NCBI RefSeq assembly: GCF_043290135.1
Contig: NC_134705.1
Span: forward strand, 43,031,271-43,095,270
Reading direction: 5' to 3'
DNA length: 64,000 nucleotides
From: Rhipicephalus microplus
Taxonomy: Eukaryota; Arthropoda; Arachnida; Ixodida; Ixodidae
This document shows, piece after piece, positions 45,812 through 57,049 of the stretch. Position numbers and translations under genes: made by a program. How positions within the stretch are numbered: position 1 is the first letter of the stretch; each line of letters begins with the position of its first letter. The notes below the pieces were generated by a model. It made no database searches and was not told the DNA's origin. It saw only the letters and a list, made by a program, of their open reading frames with translations.

Positions 45812-45992
45812 ACCGGTTACAACTTTTAGCTCTCCTGGCTGTTTCAATATTGGTATCGATAACAAACTTAGTAATGCATAGGATGACTGTATGACAAGCA
45901 TATTTGAGTAGTCATAACATGAAATATATGACATGTATGTCATGAATGTCATGATTCACATTTTAAGGTCCAGCTGCTCTTGCGGTGATTTC

Positions 45993-46331
45993 GTTCACAT
46001 GACATGTTGGAAAACTGGCATGGTATGACATGACTGCGTCGCGAACAAAAGCGACAGGCCCTAACATGAGATATATAGCATGCGTGTCATGTAACAACAT
46101 GGCTACATGCCACGCTCATGATGCGCTGACGGCCGTTTCGCTAGCTTCACTTATACCAAATTTGGTATTGCGGGACGTGAATGAATGACGAAGGTATGAG
46201 ACTCGGACATACATGATAAATATGAGATGCGTGTTATGTAACAACATGACTACGGCCTATGCTCATGATGCCCTCGCGGCGCTTTCGCTAACTTCACATA
46301 TGCCAAATTTGGTATGGCGTGACGTCAATGG
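45993..46331. repeat. 147 bp tandem repeat, left part of array
   Basis: CTTCACTTATACCAAATTTG (46145) and CTTCACATATGCCAAATTTG (46292) are 147 bases apart. An older unit starts near 45993. Each unit contains a GACGTGAATGAATGACGAAG-like block and GATGCGTGT(C/T)ATGTAACAAC. The array is interrupted at 46332 by the RTE element and continues at 62092. Confidence 0.8.
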
Positions 46332-46738
46332 CGTGACATCAATAGGATATAATAGGGTTCAGTGAGGTTAGGAGGACAGATGAGGCCTATACGGTGCTAC
46401 AGAATGGGCACGTCCTTTGCTATCGGGGCATGGTTGATAGAAGAGAACTGGTAGTAGGATTCATTATTCACAGAAACATAGCTGCCAACATACAGAAATA
46501 CTATAGCATTATCGAATGGTGGTAGGTGTCGTAATTAAACTCAACAAGAGATACAAAACGAAGGTGGTACAGGCTTACGCACCTACAACGAGCCATGATG
46601 ATACTTCAGTAGAAAGCTTCTATGAAGACGTGGAATCGGCAATACGTAAGGTATAAACAAGTATATCATACTGATGAGAAACTTTTTAATGCAAAAGTAG
46701 GGAAGAAGCAGGCTAGATACCAGGCAGTAGGAGATTAT
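46332..46738 (+). pseudogene. RTE endonuclease, first part
   Basis: APE-type endonuclease remnants: VIKLNKRYKTKVVQAYAPTT, SHDDTSVESFYEDVESAIRK and KVGKKQARYQAVGDY. The usual MGDFNAKVG block is damaged. The frame ends at GATTAT against the TIR element and continues at 59190 with GIGTRNARGELLLEF. Confidence 0.85.
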
Positions 46739-47826
46739 CCCCCGTATTCAAAAACGCTCCTCGACTCGACCCTTCACTTGAAACGCTACTTGAGTGGCGT
46801 TTTCCCATTCACAAACCGCCCTTCACTTGAAACGCTTCCCTCACTTGAGGAAATCCCGAGCGTTTCTTCGAGATTGTCAAGGAAGCGATCAAGCTACCTT
46901 GAAGCGTCCCTCGAGTGACGTTTCTGCGCCAACATCGCGTCCATGGTGGAGCCCGTCTCGCTTTGACAGCGTTTATCGATCTATTTGGCTGCCACCACCG
47001 CCGCGTTCTTTCAACAGTGAAGGTGCACGTTCCCTACGGAGCTGTCTAGTAACGGTTCGACAACGGCTCTGTGGCGCCGGGAGAGGCGGGCGTGGTGTCA
47101 AGCGGAGCGCGCACCAGTGCCGTGATGTGTTGTGTTTCATGCATGAGCCAGAAGATTACCTGCCTTCGGGCGTGCGTATACTCGTCATGTGACTGCTCCA
47201 AGATTTACTGCGGATGCCAGTGCTTTCAAGTGGTTCGATGAAGCTTGCACACCACACCATTTCAAGCGTGGTGCGAAAGCTTGAAAAATAGGCTGAGAGA
47301 AAACGTAATAGCAAACTTTCGATAAGCTGCATTCACCATACTCCTGAGCGGCTTTCTCTCCGGTGAATCTTTGCTATCCTAGCCGAAATATACGGCGAAG
47401 CACGCTTTTGTTAGATCATGGTCTGTATCTACGAGAAGGTAAGTTCTTCTTTTTCTTCCTTTTTTTGGTTCATTTTCCCGCTGCTCAGGCCAGATCACTA
47501 TTAAAGACAGTTTAGGAAGAACAAAACACAATGCAATTGGGCCCAATAAGTGTGCTGTTGTTGCTACTACGCGTGAAACATAGCTTCAATACATAGTGTC
47601 TATGCAGCTCACAATACCACTGAACAACCACACCCAGCTTTAGGGAATCAAGCAGAGGTTCGTGTTTTGTGAAACATGCACGTACGCAAGAATGCATGGA
47701 GCGTCGCATAAAAACGGAAACATACGAAATAGAAATGCAGCAGATACATTATAAGAATGTTTTTTTTTTTTTATGGTTGAACCCGCCCCCTTTCGAAGAG
47801 ATATTGCTGACTACGCCATTGATTTG

Positions 47827-47868
47827 ACCAGGCATATGGTTATCGAATTGCATAACCATATGCCTGGT
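47827..47868. repeat. Perfect 17 bp inverted repeat with 8-base loop
   Basis: ACCAGGCATATGGTTAT, loop CGAATTGC, then its exact reverse complement. The matching segment of TIR copy 1 (about 43080-43130, inverted) has only one arm. Confidence 0.95.
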
Positions 47869-48044
47869 GAGCTGGCCAAGTGCCTGAGCTAAACATGTGT
47901 CAAAATAGACAAAGCTTAATAACTCAACCATGTCGGTTCTTTAACGCAAGAAATAAATTGAATCAGTGCATCTATCTATTACTATTACATTTTTCCAATA
48001 TTATGTCTTGCCTCTTTTGTGCAGGGGCCAGACTGCCGACGGAA

Positions 48045-48074
48045 GAACACAGAGGAAAGGTTTCCTCTGTGTTC
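48045..48074. repeat. Perfect 14 bp inverted repeat with 2-base loop
   Basis: GAACACAGAGGAAA, loop GG, TTTCCTCTGTGTTC. TIR copy 1 has only one arm at the matching place (about 42850-42880). Immediately followed by a tandem duplication of ACGACAGTATACAAAAAGAC. Confidence 0.95.
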
Positions 48075-48999
48075 ACGACAGTATACAAAAAGACAAAATC
48101 ACGACAATTTGCACGACAGTATACAAAAAGACAAAATCTGCAGTAAATGCGTGCAGCTGCACTGCATAAGATCCACTATGGTGCCTACTTCCTCGATCTT
48201 ATTTATGATGTCTTACAATCTCGAAATTTATTTCGACAGTGTGTCAGCTGCATATGCTTGATTAATGCACCCTTTGCAGTTCCACGCTTGTGTTTGCCAC
48301 ATGGCTCTTCATCAGAAAAATGTAATAAAGGTTTATCTTGGCATTCGTAATTTCTACTTTGTTCACTTTTAATACATAATTATCGTCACGTTTGTTTTTT
48401 CAGGATGAGACAGAATCACAAAATCCTCTTCTCAGGTTCTACAGGAGAGCAGTTCTACAAAAATCAAGCTTGTTTTACATACACCAGCACCACTCCCCTT
48501 CCACGAAACTGAGATGGCGTGGTTCCAGCGTGTAGGCATGCTAATGTTGCAACAAAGAAGATATTTTATTTACAGGGGTTTGACCATATATATATGCGAT
48601 GTCTCCAATACTCTTGAGCATTTTTTTACCACTTTGTTGCACTGGTCTTCGATATTTTTATTTTTATTTTATTTTATTCATACTGTTAGCTTACATGCCA
48701 AAACAGGAGTTGCTCATCTGGGCACTGTGGAACATCTCACAATTTGACACAAAGAAAGCAAAAGCAATGCAAAAAATAAATAAAAAATCCAACATTCAAT
48801 GCGCACCCTGCAGCATAACACGGCAGAACACAGGTGAGCAAGTGAATGCCTTATCACAGCTCCGTTCAACATTTGAAACGCACATTCAAAATCTTTACCA
48901 TTGCTACACAGTACAACGTCATTCCGTAACCTATTCAATGTGTCAATAGCGGATACAATAAAAGAATTCTTGAACATTTTTGTGTTATGCTTCAGAGGT

Positions 49000-49629
49000 T
49001 TAAGGTGTTTGGTGTGCTTTCTCCGCTAATGCGACGTGTCTAGTGTGAAACTTTTCGTTATCTCTGTTTTGTAGATACCGTGGAATGTCTGAAAAAAAGA
49101 ATTTCATGCTGTTGATATTCATTCTTTCGTGTAATCTAAGAATATCAGGCCTAGTTCTTAGACTTGTTACGGACTGCGTTCTACGGTAGGAATTGAAAAT
49201 GAATCTTAAGGCTCTATTTTGAACCTGTTCACATGTAGCGATATTATTTTGGGTATATGGCTTCCATATCGGGCATGCATATTCCAGCAACGGAAGTACT
49301 GTGGTTTTATTTGCTATAAGTTTTACTTCAGGTGTCGCGTCACCAAGCCTCCGACAGCGCATCCAAAGCTTTTTTTGCGATTTATCACAGATATAATCTA
49401 TATGGTGGTTCCAGTGCAAGCTATCTGTGACGTAGACACCCAGGTATTTATATTCTGACACACGGCAGAGTGGTTCGTCATTTATGACGTAACGAAATAA
49501 GAGAGGCTTGGTTTTTCTTGCAATCGGCATATAAACTGTTTTGCTTGGGTTCAACACCATTTGCCATTTTTTGCACCAAGAGCCTATCATGCCCAGATGT
49601 TCAATAAGCTTTTCCTGGTCGTACTTCAA
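49000..49629 (-). pseudogene. LINE RT C-terminal part
   Basis: Frame of 209 codons: KLIEHLGMIGSWCKKWQMVL, NPSKTVYMPIARKTKPLLFR, EYKYLGVYVTDSLHWNHHID and LLEYACPIWKPYTQNNIATC. These are the RT thumb and downstream region conserved in CR1/Jockey-type LINEs. It follows a frameshift from the palm region; the ADD-type motif (ADDTVFYS) falls at the junction near 49640-49660 in a different frame. Confidence 0.88.
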
Positions 49630-50640
49630 TTCTGCCTTTGAATAGAAGACTGTGTCATCAGCACAGGGCTTAATAAAACATCGGGCGAGAAGCCGCTGTT
49701 AATATCTATAATATATAGTAAGAAAAGCAGTGGCCCTATGACAAAGCCCTGCGGAACTCCTGAACCTACCGACTTGCTCGTGCTGTTTGTGCCCCTAATG
49801 CAAACCACTTGCTCTCTGTTTATCAAATAAGCCACTATCCAATTTATGAGCTCATCATTCTGCAGGATCGTGCTAAGTTTATGCAGCAATTTTGGATGTG
49901 GTATTTTGTCGAATGCTTTTCTGAAATCAAGAAAAATAATGTCAACTTGCCCTCTGTCATCTAAGATTTGACTAATGAAATGTGAAACCTTGGTGAGAAT
50001 TGTCACTGTCGAGAAAGCTCACCTGAAACCATGTTGTTGTTCTACCATTAGTTTGTGCTCTTCGAGAAATTCTGTTAAAAGCTTAGTACATGCTCCAGTG
50101 TTTTACAGCACGTGCTTGTCAAAGACACTGGCCTTTAGTTGTTTACACAGTCTTTAGCACCTCCTTTATGAATCGGTATGACCTTAGCACATTTCCAGTC
50201 ATTAGGAATCTGTCCATCACGCAAAGATTTGTTAAATATATCAGTGAGATAATAAGAGCACCATTCAGCATACCTTTTCAAAAAAATTTTCGATATGCCA
50301 TCTGAGCCAGTTGATTTCTTTTCATCAAGGTTCAGAAGAAGGTTTCAAATGCCTTCTTTTGTAACGACAATATGAGAGATTGGCGAAGCAGGACAACCTA
50401 GACTGAATTCCGGCATTATACCGTCATCGTCCGTAAATACCGATTTGAAATAATCATTAAAAGTACACGCTAACTGAAAACTATCGGTAACAGTGCCGGT
50501 TTCCTTAGCCAAATACACAGTATTTGATTTTTCTTTCGATAAATATCACCAAAATTTCTGCGGTGCTGTTTTAATAAACTGCGTTAAAGATTCATTCATG
50601 TATCGCTTCTTTGCGTCAGCCAACTCAGCTCTGAACGACA
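49626..50640 (-). pseudogene. LINE RT fingers and palm
   Basis: Fragments in several frames: KSTGSDGIS and WKCAKVIPIHKGGAK (about 50150-50310), then a frame from 50006 with VDIIFLDFRKAFDKIPHPKL (catalytic Asp) and SKSVGSGVPQGFVIGPLLFL. Frame breaks near 49640 and 50010-50130 disable it. Confidence 0.87.
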
Positions 50641-50681
50641 AAGAGAGCGCCGTGATGTCAGCGGATCTGGGACTTTGTTTA

Positions 50682-51665
50682 CTACTTTTTCGTTTTGTCC
50701 GCATGCGCCTTAGTTGTCATTTCATGTGAATAATTTTTCGCGAAACCCATGGATTCATTCTTTGAACTTTTTTTTTGGTCAGGTATGTAACGTTTTATTA
50801 TTATGTGTACAGTTTCTTTAAAACTTTTCCACGCATCATCAACCGTTGAACTATCACATACAGCAATGCGCTCAAAATCTTCATAATCAATGTCGAAAAA
50901 GTCTAGAATTGAAACATCATCAGCTCTAGAGTAATTGGGCACCAGTACAGACTTTGTGGCTTGCGCTTCATGACGCATGCCCAATAGCTGAAGAATCACC
51001 ATACTGTGATCTGAAATACCGTCCATCACCTCACAAGTGCACTTTTGTTCAGCCAGTGATGGACTCAAAAATACAAGATCAAGTAAAGAGCCACCCTTTT
51101 CGTGTACTCGTGTGCACTCCTGAACAACTTGAACCATACTGAGCGAGAACACACCATCAAGGAGAGCTCGGGATGGTAATACATCAACCTGACCCGCTTT
51201 ATACTCCACCCATTTAATATGCGGAAGATTAAAGTCACCAGCCATTACAATTTTTCTTTTTGAATTCTGAAATTTGCTGTGTAAGAAGTCATTGAAAGCT
51301 AGCATGTAGTCTTCCAAAGAACCAGGAGGACGATACACTGCAACGAATGTGAACGAACTGCCGTATAAAGTCATGTCACATGCAATACATTCAATTTCAG
51401 GTGGCGAAGAACGTTCTGTGCACTCAGTTGATCTTTTACAGATAATCGCAACATCACCACCCCTAGATCCGCGATCTCTACGATAAGCTATATAGTTTGG
51501 AGGAAGAAACTCGCAGTTTTCAATGCATTCATTCAACCAAGTCTCAGTAACAATGAGTACATCTGGTTCATACTCGAGCAAAACACTTTCAAAGGCTGAA
51601 ATTTTATTCAAGACGCTGCGCGCGTTCAGATTAATAACCGTCACTGCATCAGGAGTAGTGCCCAC
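50682..51665 (-). CDS. LINE APE endonuclease domain (open frame)
   Basis: 327 codons without interruption. Catalytic landmarks of an AP-endonuclease-like fold: NLNARSV, VTETWL (Glu), FVAVYRPPGS (Tyr), MAGDFNLPHIKW (Asp/Asn) and ISDHSMV (Asp/His). It would nick the target DNA to prime reverse transcription. It is the N-terminal half of ORF2; the ORF ends just before RT, so the domain is intact though the full polyprotein is not. Confidence 0.9.
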   Translation of the reverse strand: MGTTPDAVTVINLNARSVLNKISAFESVLLEYEPDVLIVTETWLNECIENCEFLPPNYIAYRRDRGSRGGDVAIICKRSTECTERSSPPEIECIACDMTLYGSSFTFVAVYRPPGSLEDYMLAFNDFLHSKFQNSKRKIVMAGDFNLPHIKWVEYKAGQVDVLPSRALLDGVFSLSMVQVVQECTRVHEKGGSLLDLVFLSPSLAEQKCTCEVMDGISDHSMVILQLLGMRHEAQATKSVLVPNYSRADDVSILDFFDIDYEDFERIAVCDSSTVDDAWKSFKETVHIIIKRYIPDQKKSSKNESMGFAKNYSHEMTTKAHADKTKK

Positions 51666-51677
51666 GTTCCTGGATTT

Positions 51678-51842
51678 TCATGTGGTTTGAAGATTATCAG
51701 CAACTAAGCATGGCTTCCGTGAAATGGTGTTTTCGTCCCAGAAATGTGCATCCCTGTTCACGTAAAGTTTGTCATGAACAAGGTGCACGCGCACACCGCT
51801 TCGTTTTTCTTCTTTTGCACTCTCCCAAAGGCGCTTGCGACA
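51678..51842 (-). pseudogene. LINE ORF1 C-terminal remnant
   Basis: Encodes CRKRLWESAKEEKRSGVRVH then LVHDKLYVNRDAHFWDENT, in the style of an ORF1 C-terminus, then a stop at 51678 just before ORF2. The first codons of the frame (SSKSKVFCSAD) appear to come from TIR element sequence, because copy 1 has matching DNA at about 42240-42275, so the LINE 5-prime truncation lies near 51842. Confidence 0.65.
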
Positions 51843-53444
51843 ATCAGCAGAGCAAAATACTTTGCTTTTTGACGACACTTTCTCCGAGGTTCAGTGAACC
51901 ACCATGGTCGGTTTTAAGACAGAAAAGCGCCAAAAGTCAAAAGCGCCTTAAATTTTATCATTTTCAAAAGAATAAATCATCTTTTAAAAACTATGTACTG
52001 CCGAATTTCTAGAATGAAGCACAGAAACCACGATTATTTTCAAGAGGTATTCCCGGAAATCATATTCTACAAATAAAAGCCAAAACAAAAGTGCAAAGGT
52101 CATTCCTGCATTACCGATTGTGCTTCTGAGCTTGCAGATAAAGGAGACGGGACAAAAATTTCAAGATGGGGCCGCTGTGTGAAATTGGAGACAAAAGCTA
52201 CAGAGATTCAAAGGTTACGGCTATTCGAATCTGTCATATTAGAGCATCCATAAATGCAGGGCGAAAAGAAGATGGGAAAAATAACTGCTTACTCAGGCAT
52301 CCTTGGAAGATTGAAATGTTAAAATTGAAACACAAAAACACAAACACGCATTATTAACAGATTATATATGCTACTCATTGAAAAAACAACAACTTTAAAA
52401 TGATGTTTTTGCCATTAGTTGAAGAAATGCACACGATCGCTTTTCTTAATTTGCATAGCAGTGTAGTTCCAACGCTCAGCCACGAGTGCACCATGCCTAC
52501 TTTTTAACGCTACCCAGCGTCTCTCATAATCAACGCTACTTTAGTGTAACCTTGAATAGATGTTGCGAGCATTGTCTTCCAAAATTTCTGTTATATGCAA
52601 AGGAACAACTACGAAAGTGCCACGTTGAAATTCGCAGTAAATGAGAAAAATGGACATTGCACAGTCCCCTGAAATCAGGGACTGTTCACGTACTGCCACA
52701 GCGAAAACGAATTCACGCACATGTAATCTTTGTCGGAGGTGAATTCTAAAAGCACACCAATGTGATGTGATATAAAGTAGAAATTATTCACTCCACCACA
52801 TTACACGTTCGGTGGCTACACTAGTGCTGAGAAGGCTCTCAGCAAAGCGAAAGTAAACAAAGCAACAAACCATATGCTCTGCTTCCTGCCATCACTCACG
52901 TAGTTCATTAGTCACCCCAGCGAAAGCAGGGTCTCAAACACCCACTCAGACACTACCGTAAATATAAACTGCAATTATTAGACGCACACGGGACGAAATA
53001 AACTAAGCATGTTCCGCAGCAGACGAAACGCCATCAGCTGCTGCCTGGGCGCCGCTGTTGCCAGACTTGAAACAGGGGTTTCGCTAACTCTAAAGGCTCA
53101 AGACTTAGGGAAACCATGCTACCACTCTAATTGCATGTATTTTGCTGTAATGTCAATTTATAAAAGAAGAATGAGTAAGAAAAGCGTTCATTTATTATAC
53201 AAAGATAGGCATTTCTTACCCGCAATTGCGAATACTCTCGTTATCAGGCGCTTTTCTCGGCCCATACAGTTCACTCAAGTGGAGAGAGCATTTCCGAGGA
53301 CTCCCTTGGCGAAGGAAGTGTCGAGGAGCGTTCATGAAATGCAGCGGCTCCTTGAGTGGAGGAGCACGCTCCGCCTTGACTTCGTGAAGTCGAGGGGAGC
53401 CCTTGAGGGAAGGAACGTTTGTGAATACGGGCCTATATGGCATT

Positions 53445-54391
53445 AGTTAATTTCCTCCTCCTTGACTAGCTTCAACACTAGCTAAGGAGGGAAGATGTTT
53501 GAGGTTCGGAATCGGTCACCTCGATGACTCGAGTGCACGGTGGCTGCGTGAAGGAAGAGCCGTAGTCCGGTGAAGAGACGCTTTATTGCAGCCTCAGGCG
53601 ACTGCCCGAGTCCAAGCCCGAACCTCCGCTCTCATTTCAAATTCAAACATCCTCTTTTCAACCCTTGGTCTAACAAAGAGTCTTCACAAAAACCAATCAC
53701 ACGTGTGGGCTCGCATTGCCACAACCAATTGCAGAAACGCTTTCATAATAGACACTGCATTGGTAAAAACCACGTTACCAAATACAATAGGCAAAGGGAT
53801 AGGTTCTCCGCGTGTGACACTCTCTCCCATGCCAGGCCGTGCTGCCTCTGTCGGCCGACCTCCGTCAGTGGCCGTTCTCACGCTCGAGCCCCGTCGGCTC
53901 TCTCATTAAATGTTGCTTCGTAGAAGCGTCCTTAAGAGCGGTGGGTACACCGTTGGGCTCCGTGCGCTTACCAGGTGTGCATGCGACAGCGAGGCGCCCC
54001 GACATCCTAACAACAACGGGGGAGACTATGGTCGTTTCCCTGCCGCCATTATGTCTCGGTCAGCCAATGGTCGCGTCCCCGTGTCATTCTCAATGACACG
54101 CGTGCCTGCCAACAATGGCTTAAACTCAGATGGTGGCGCCTGACCTGCCTCATGCCAGACGGTTTTCCGAGTAAGCTTTCCCCTTCTAATTCCGAACAGG
54201 GGCGACCTTGACTGGTCTGCTTGGGAGCCGTGAGAACGATTTTCTTTCCCGCGCTCGGGTCTTCCGCGTTCACCTTCGCGGAACTGATCAGCTTCCTTAG
54301 TTGACGGGTCGGGAACTGGCTACGCGCACTACATCAGCCGCATTAATTGCGCTGCACTCCACATGCTGGTAATTGGTGCATCATACTAACT
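53445..54391 (-). repeat. 3-prime LTR of the SCAN-Gag element
   Basis: 947 bp. On plus it begins TAGTTAATTTCCTCC and ends CATCATACTAACT; it matches 58228-59185 over its length with small indels. Adjacent GCAT target copy on the left. Confidence 0.92.
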
Positions 54392-54402
54392 CCTCCCCCC
54401 TC
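54392..54402 (-). promoter_or_regulatory. Polypurine tract of the SCAN-Gag element
   Basis: GAGGGGGGAGG on the minus strand, directly next to the LTR start. Confidence 0.8.
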
Positions 54403-55795
54403 AAGAGTGTTACTGGATACTCTATGTCCAGTAACGCATTACAAAAACAAAAAAAATCACTCAAAATAAACTTACTCTCGGTGCACGCACATGCGTGAAC
54501 CGATTATCACTTCCATCTCAACAAGAGAACTTTCGCAGCTTTGTGCGAAATAGACACCAACATATATACATAATGCCCTAAAATAGTCCTCCGACAGAAA
54601 GCACTCTCGTAATGCACGACACTGAATAATGCACTTAGGATAAAGTCCACTGCACTAGTCAGTTCGCATTAGCTTGGCACAGGGCACACGCACCGTGGAT
54701 AGTCTGGCGGCATATTGTCTTTTAAATTCCCGACACCACACGGTCATTGTCCCAAAACGGCAGACCCACTCCATGCGCCCTCCAGGCCCCGCATAAAACA
54801 CTCAAAGAGATCGACGGACCGAGCGCTATAGGTATACCTCTCTGAATGAATCGCACCAAGACGAAAATTTATAATGAACTTCACAAGTACTACCCTATTT
54901 TATCTGCAAAATTATTCCTACATAACACATATAATACAGCTAAAACAGTATTACCACTTGAAGGCAAGATCAAACCTCAACAACAAAAATAACAGAAAAC
55001 ATGCCTCGTACAAAAAAACAAGACATTTTCACATGACACCGGAGCTATTAGTCTCTTGGACCCACTTAACATCACGCATAACACGTAAACATGCGATGCA
55101 AACTCCTGTAAAGTCATTCAATTCACAGAAACTACTTCAGTAGCTACACTACAACAACAACGAAAAAAAACAGCTATATGAAACAGACAAAACATCCTAT
55201 TGCCCCTAAACAGTCACAATTACTCATTTAAATGATCATCTGAGACGCGAAAGAGCATCAGCCGCCTCGGTCAAAGCGCCCTAATTACTAACCATTTTGG
55301 TTTCCCATTCGCCTCTCGTTCAACTGTGGACGCCTGCTGTTTTGACTGGTTGAGCCTCTCACTGAAGATCGCGACTGATCATGCGCATTCACCTATCGTT
55401 TGGGAGAGGCAACCTCTAATTGCCGTTTCCGATGCGTTTGTAGCCAAACAAAAAGCTTCGCTGGGGTTGGTTGCCGTCAACTCAGAAACCAATGCGAAGG
55501 CCTCTAACTCAATCAATCGCTACCTGTGTCTCTACGTTGCACGGCAGCGTGTTCAACACTCTCGAACTGCCGTAACTGACAAATAGCCGACTTTTCACTA
55601 AAAGTCTTTCACCATGTCACCACTCTTCGGTAACACGCCATACCTAAACACTAAAAAAAAGAAAGCGCAAAACTAGTTACTGAAATGACTTCTCTCCGTG
55701 GCGATTGCATAAAGAAATTGTTTCAAAACTAAAGACAGACAACGCAGAACAAAAATACCTTCAAAAAAATCCGGTAGTTATATCCTTCCAAGAAC
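54403..55795 (-). other. 3-prime non-coding interior of the SCAN-Gag element
   Basis: AT-rich, no recognisable domain. This is where the deleted RT and integrase would lie or their 3-prime UTR; no fragments of either were seen. Confidence 0.55.
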
Positions 55796-56551
55796 TTACG
55801 GCTCCACTTCACTCTTGAGCCGCACACGTGACGGTCCCATCATGACAACCTTTTCTTTTGAACGGGGAATACGCCAGACATAGAGCCGCCTCGTTCTACC
55901 GCCGAAACACAAGGCCATACGCTTTTTGGCAAAGTATGCGCTAACGCGCTTCCTCATCTTTCCTGACGTCTTACCACCGCAAGAGTCGTTGTGTGTTAAC
56001 ACTTTGTCTCGGCACGCCTTTCGTTTCACTGAATGGCATGGCTGCTTCCGGTCTAACTGCTTTCTATCAGTTTTCTTGACGTGCGACCCCTTTTTCACCT
56101 GATGCCGCACATCAGCCAGTGGCTCATCACGTTTCTGCTCTCCATAGAGAGGATTTCCATCGAATGAACCAAGCCTCTCGATGTCCACAATAGCACATTA
56201 CACCGCATATTTGAGAGTTTTGAACTCCCCATGCTCTACAAGGGAAGCGGACCTAATTGTTTGCGGCTCCCCTGTTCGGCCTTCCTGTTTCTTCACTGTG
56301 CGCTGCACGGCGTTAGCGCTAAGGTTAGAATTTCGAGGCACTTGATCTCGCTTCCTCCTCGTTGAATACTGCTCCTGTCTAATCTCCCGCTTTACACAGT
56401 TCACCCTCGCATCGCGCTCTTTTAGACAATTCAGTTGCTTTTGCCGTTGGTGACAGAGGCATTCGTAATCCTTCGGTGTAAGCAAAACGGATACACTCGA
56501 ACCCAACTGATCGGTAACCGCGCATCGCCATTTCACCGGTTCCAGCAACAC
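55796..56551 (-). pseudogene. C-terminal coding remnants of the SCAN-Gag element
   Basis: 56198-56551 reads EPVKWRCAVTDQLGSSVSVL then LLTPKDYECLCHQRQKQLNC, continuing the protease region. 55796-56188 is a Lys/Arg-rich frame, FAKKRMALCFGGRTRRLYVW, then a stop. I do not recognise a catalytic domain. Possibly the fused ends of a deleted polyprotein. Confidence 0.55.
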
Positions 56552-56780
56552 TTCCTGGTGAGACTGGGAGTCTGAGTGGTACCCACACTAGGCGTGCGGT
56601 CACACCCTGCCCAAAGGCTTCTGTTAGTCTTATTGTGCTACAACTTTGATCCACAATTTCAGTGGACACTTCATTAGCCCGTACCACAGTGATATCCGCG
56701 CCTGAGTCAACGCGTGCGAAACAGGGCTTGTTTCCCACGAAAATCTCAATCTGCGGATCCCGCATCAGCGAGTTTTTCAC
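56379..56780 (-). pseudogene. Aspartic protease of the SCAN-Gag element
   Basis: Active site RVDSGADITVVRA at about residues 23-35 (Asp at about 56708), preceded by RDPQIEIFVGNKPCF. The active-site motif is intact. A frameshift near 56555 separates this frame from the downstream one. Confidence 0.82.
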
Positions 56781-56809
56781 GACCGCAGACTGCCGCGACG
56801 GTGTGGCTC

Positions 56810-57049
56810 AGCTCTCAAATGATCGTTTCTTCTGGGGAGCCATGCATAAAGCTTCGGCTTTACTAGTGGCAGTTTCACATGACAGCTCGCAATCTTTTTG
56901 AAGGTGACCCCATTTTCCACAGCCAAAACACCATCCTGATTTGGGGCTGAAATTGGCTCTAGCATAGGGTTTCCATCGCAGCTCATAATTAAAAATTCCT
57001 TATTCTGCACCGCGGTAACTGCTCTGTCTGCAGTCGAGGCTTTCTTCAA
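56810..57049 (-). pseudogene. Gag zinc knuckle region of the SCAN-Gag element
   Basis: In one minus-strand frame (about 56875-56925) the perfect knuckle CFGCGKWGHLQKDC appears (C-x2-C-x4-H-x4-C). It is one frame away from the upstream 57049-56777 frame, so a frameshift lies before it. Confidence 0.8.

Larger units (their letters stand above)
48651..51842 (-). mobile_element. CR1/Jockey-type LINE, 5-prime truncated
   Basis: Minus-strand order: end of ORF1 (51678-51842), endonuclease (50682-51665), RT (about 49630-50640), C-terminus (49000-49629), 3-prime UTR (about 48675-48999) and an A-rich tail of AATAA-like repeats (48653-48675 on plus as TTTTTATTTTTATTTTATTT). Inserted in TIR copy 2; nearby copy-1 sequence is contiguous across the point (CTGGTCTTCAATAAATCAGC at about 42270). 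No clear target duplication was resolved. Confidence 0.85.
46739..53434. mobile_element. Large TIR DNA transposon, copy 2, carrying a LINE
   Basis: Same family as 40191-44184 but inverted. It starts CCCCCGTATTCAAAAACGCT (the first two bases differ from copy 1) and ends GTGAATACGGGCC. TAT lies on both sides (46736-46738 and 53435-53437); relative to the RTE reading frame two extra bases remain at the right junction. 46739-48650 aligns with the reverse complement of 42285-44184, and 51843-53434 with that of 40191-42270. The CR1/Jockey-type LINE 48651-51842 fills the gap. Confidence 0.8.

Noticed and set aside
52660..52690. Short inverted repeat AGTCCC...GGGACT as another template-switch scar
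   Set aside because: Stem is only about 8 bp, and comparable sequence occurs in TIR copy 1, so it is not a new snap-back.
53570..53923. Frames repeated at 53570 and 58324 (about 117-127 codons)
   Set aside because: Both lie in the two LTRs of the SCAN-Gag element, so they recur because the LTR is duplicated, not because of a gene family.
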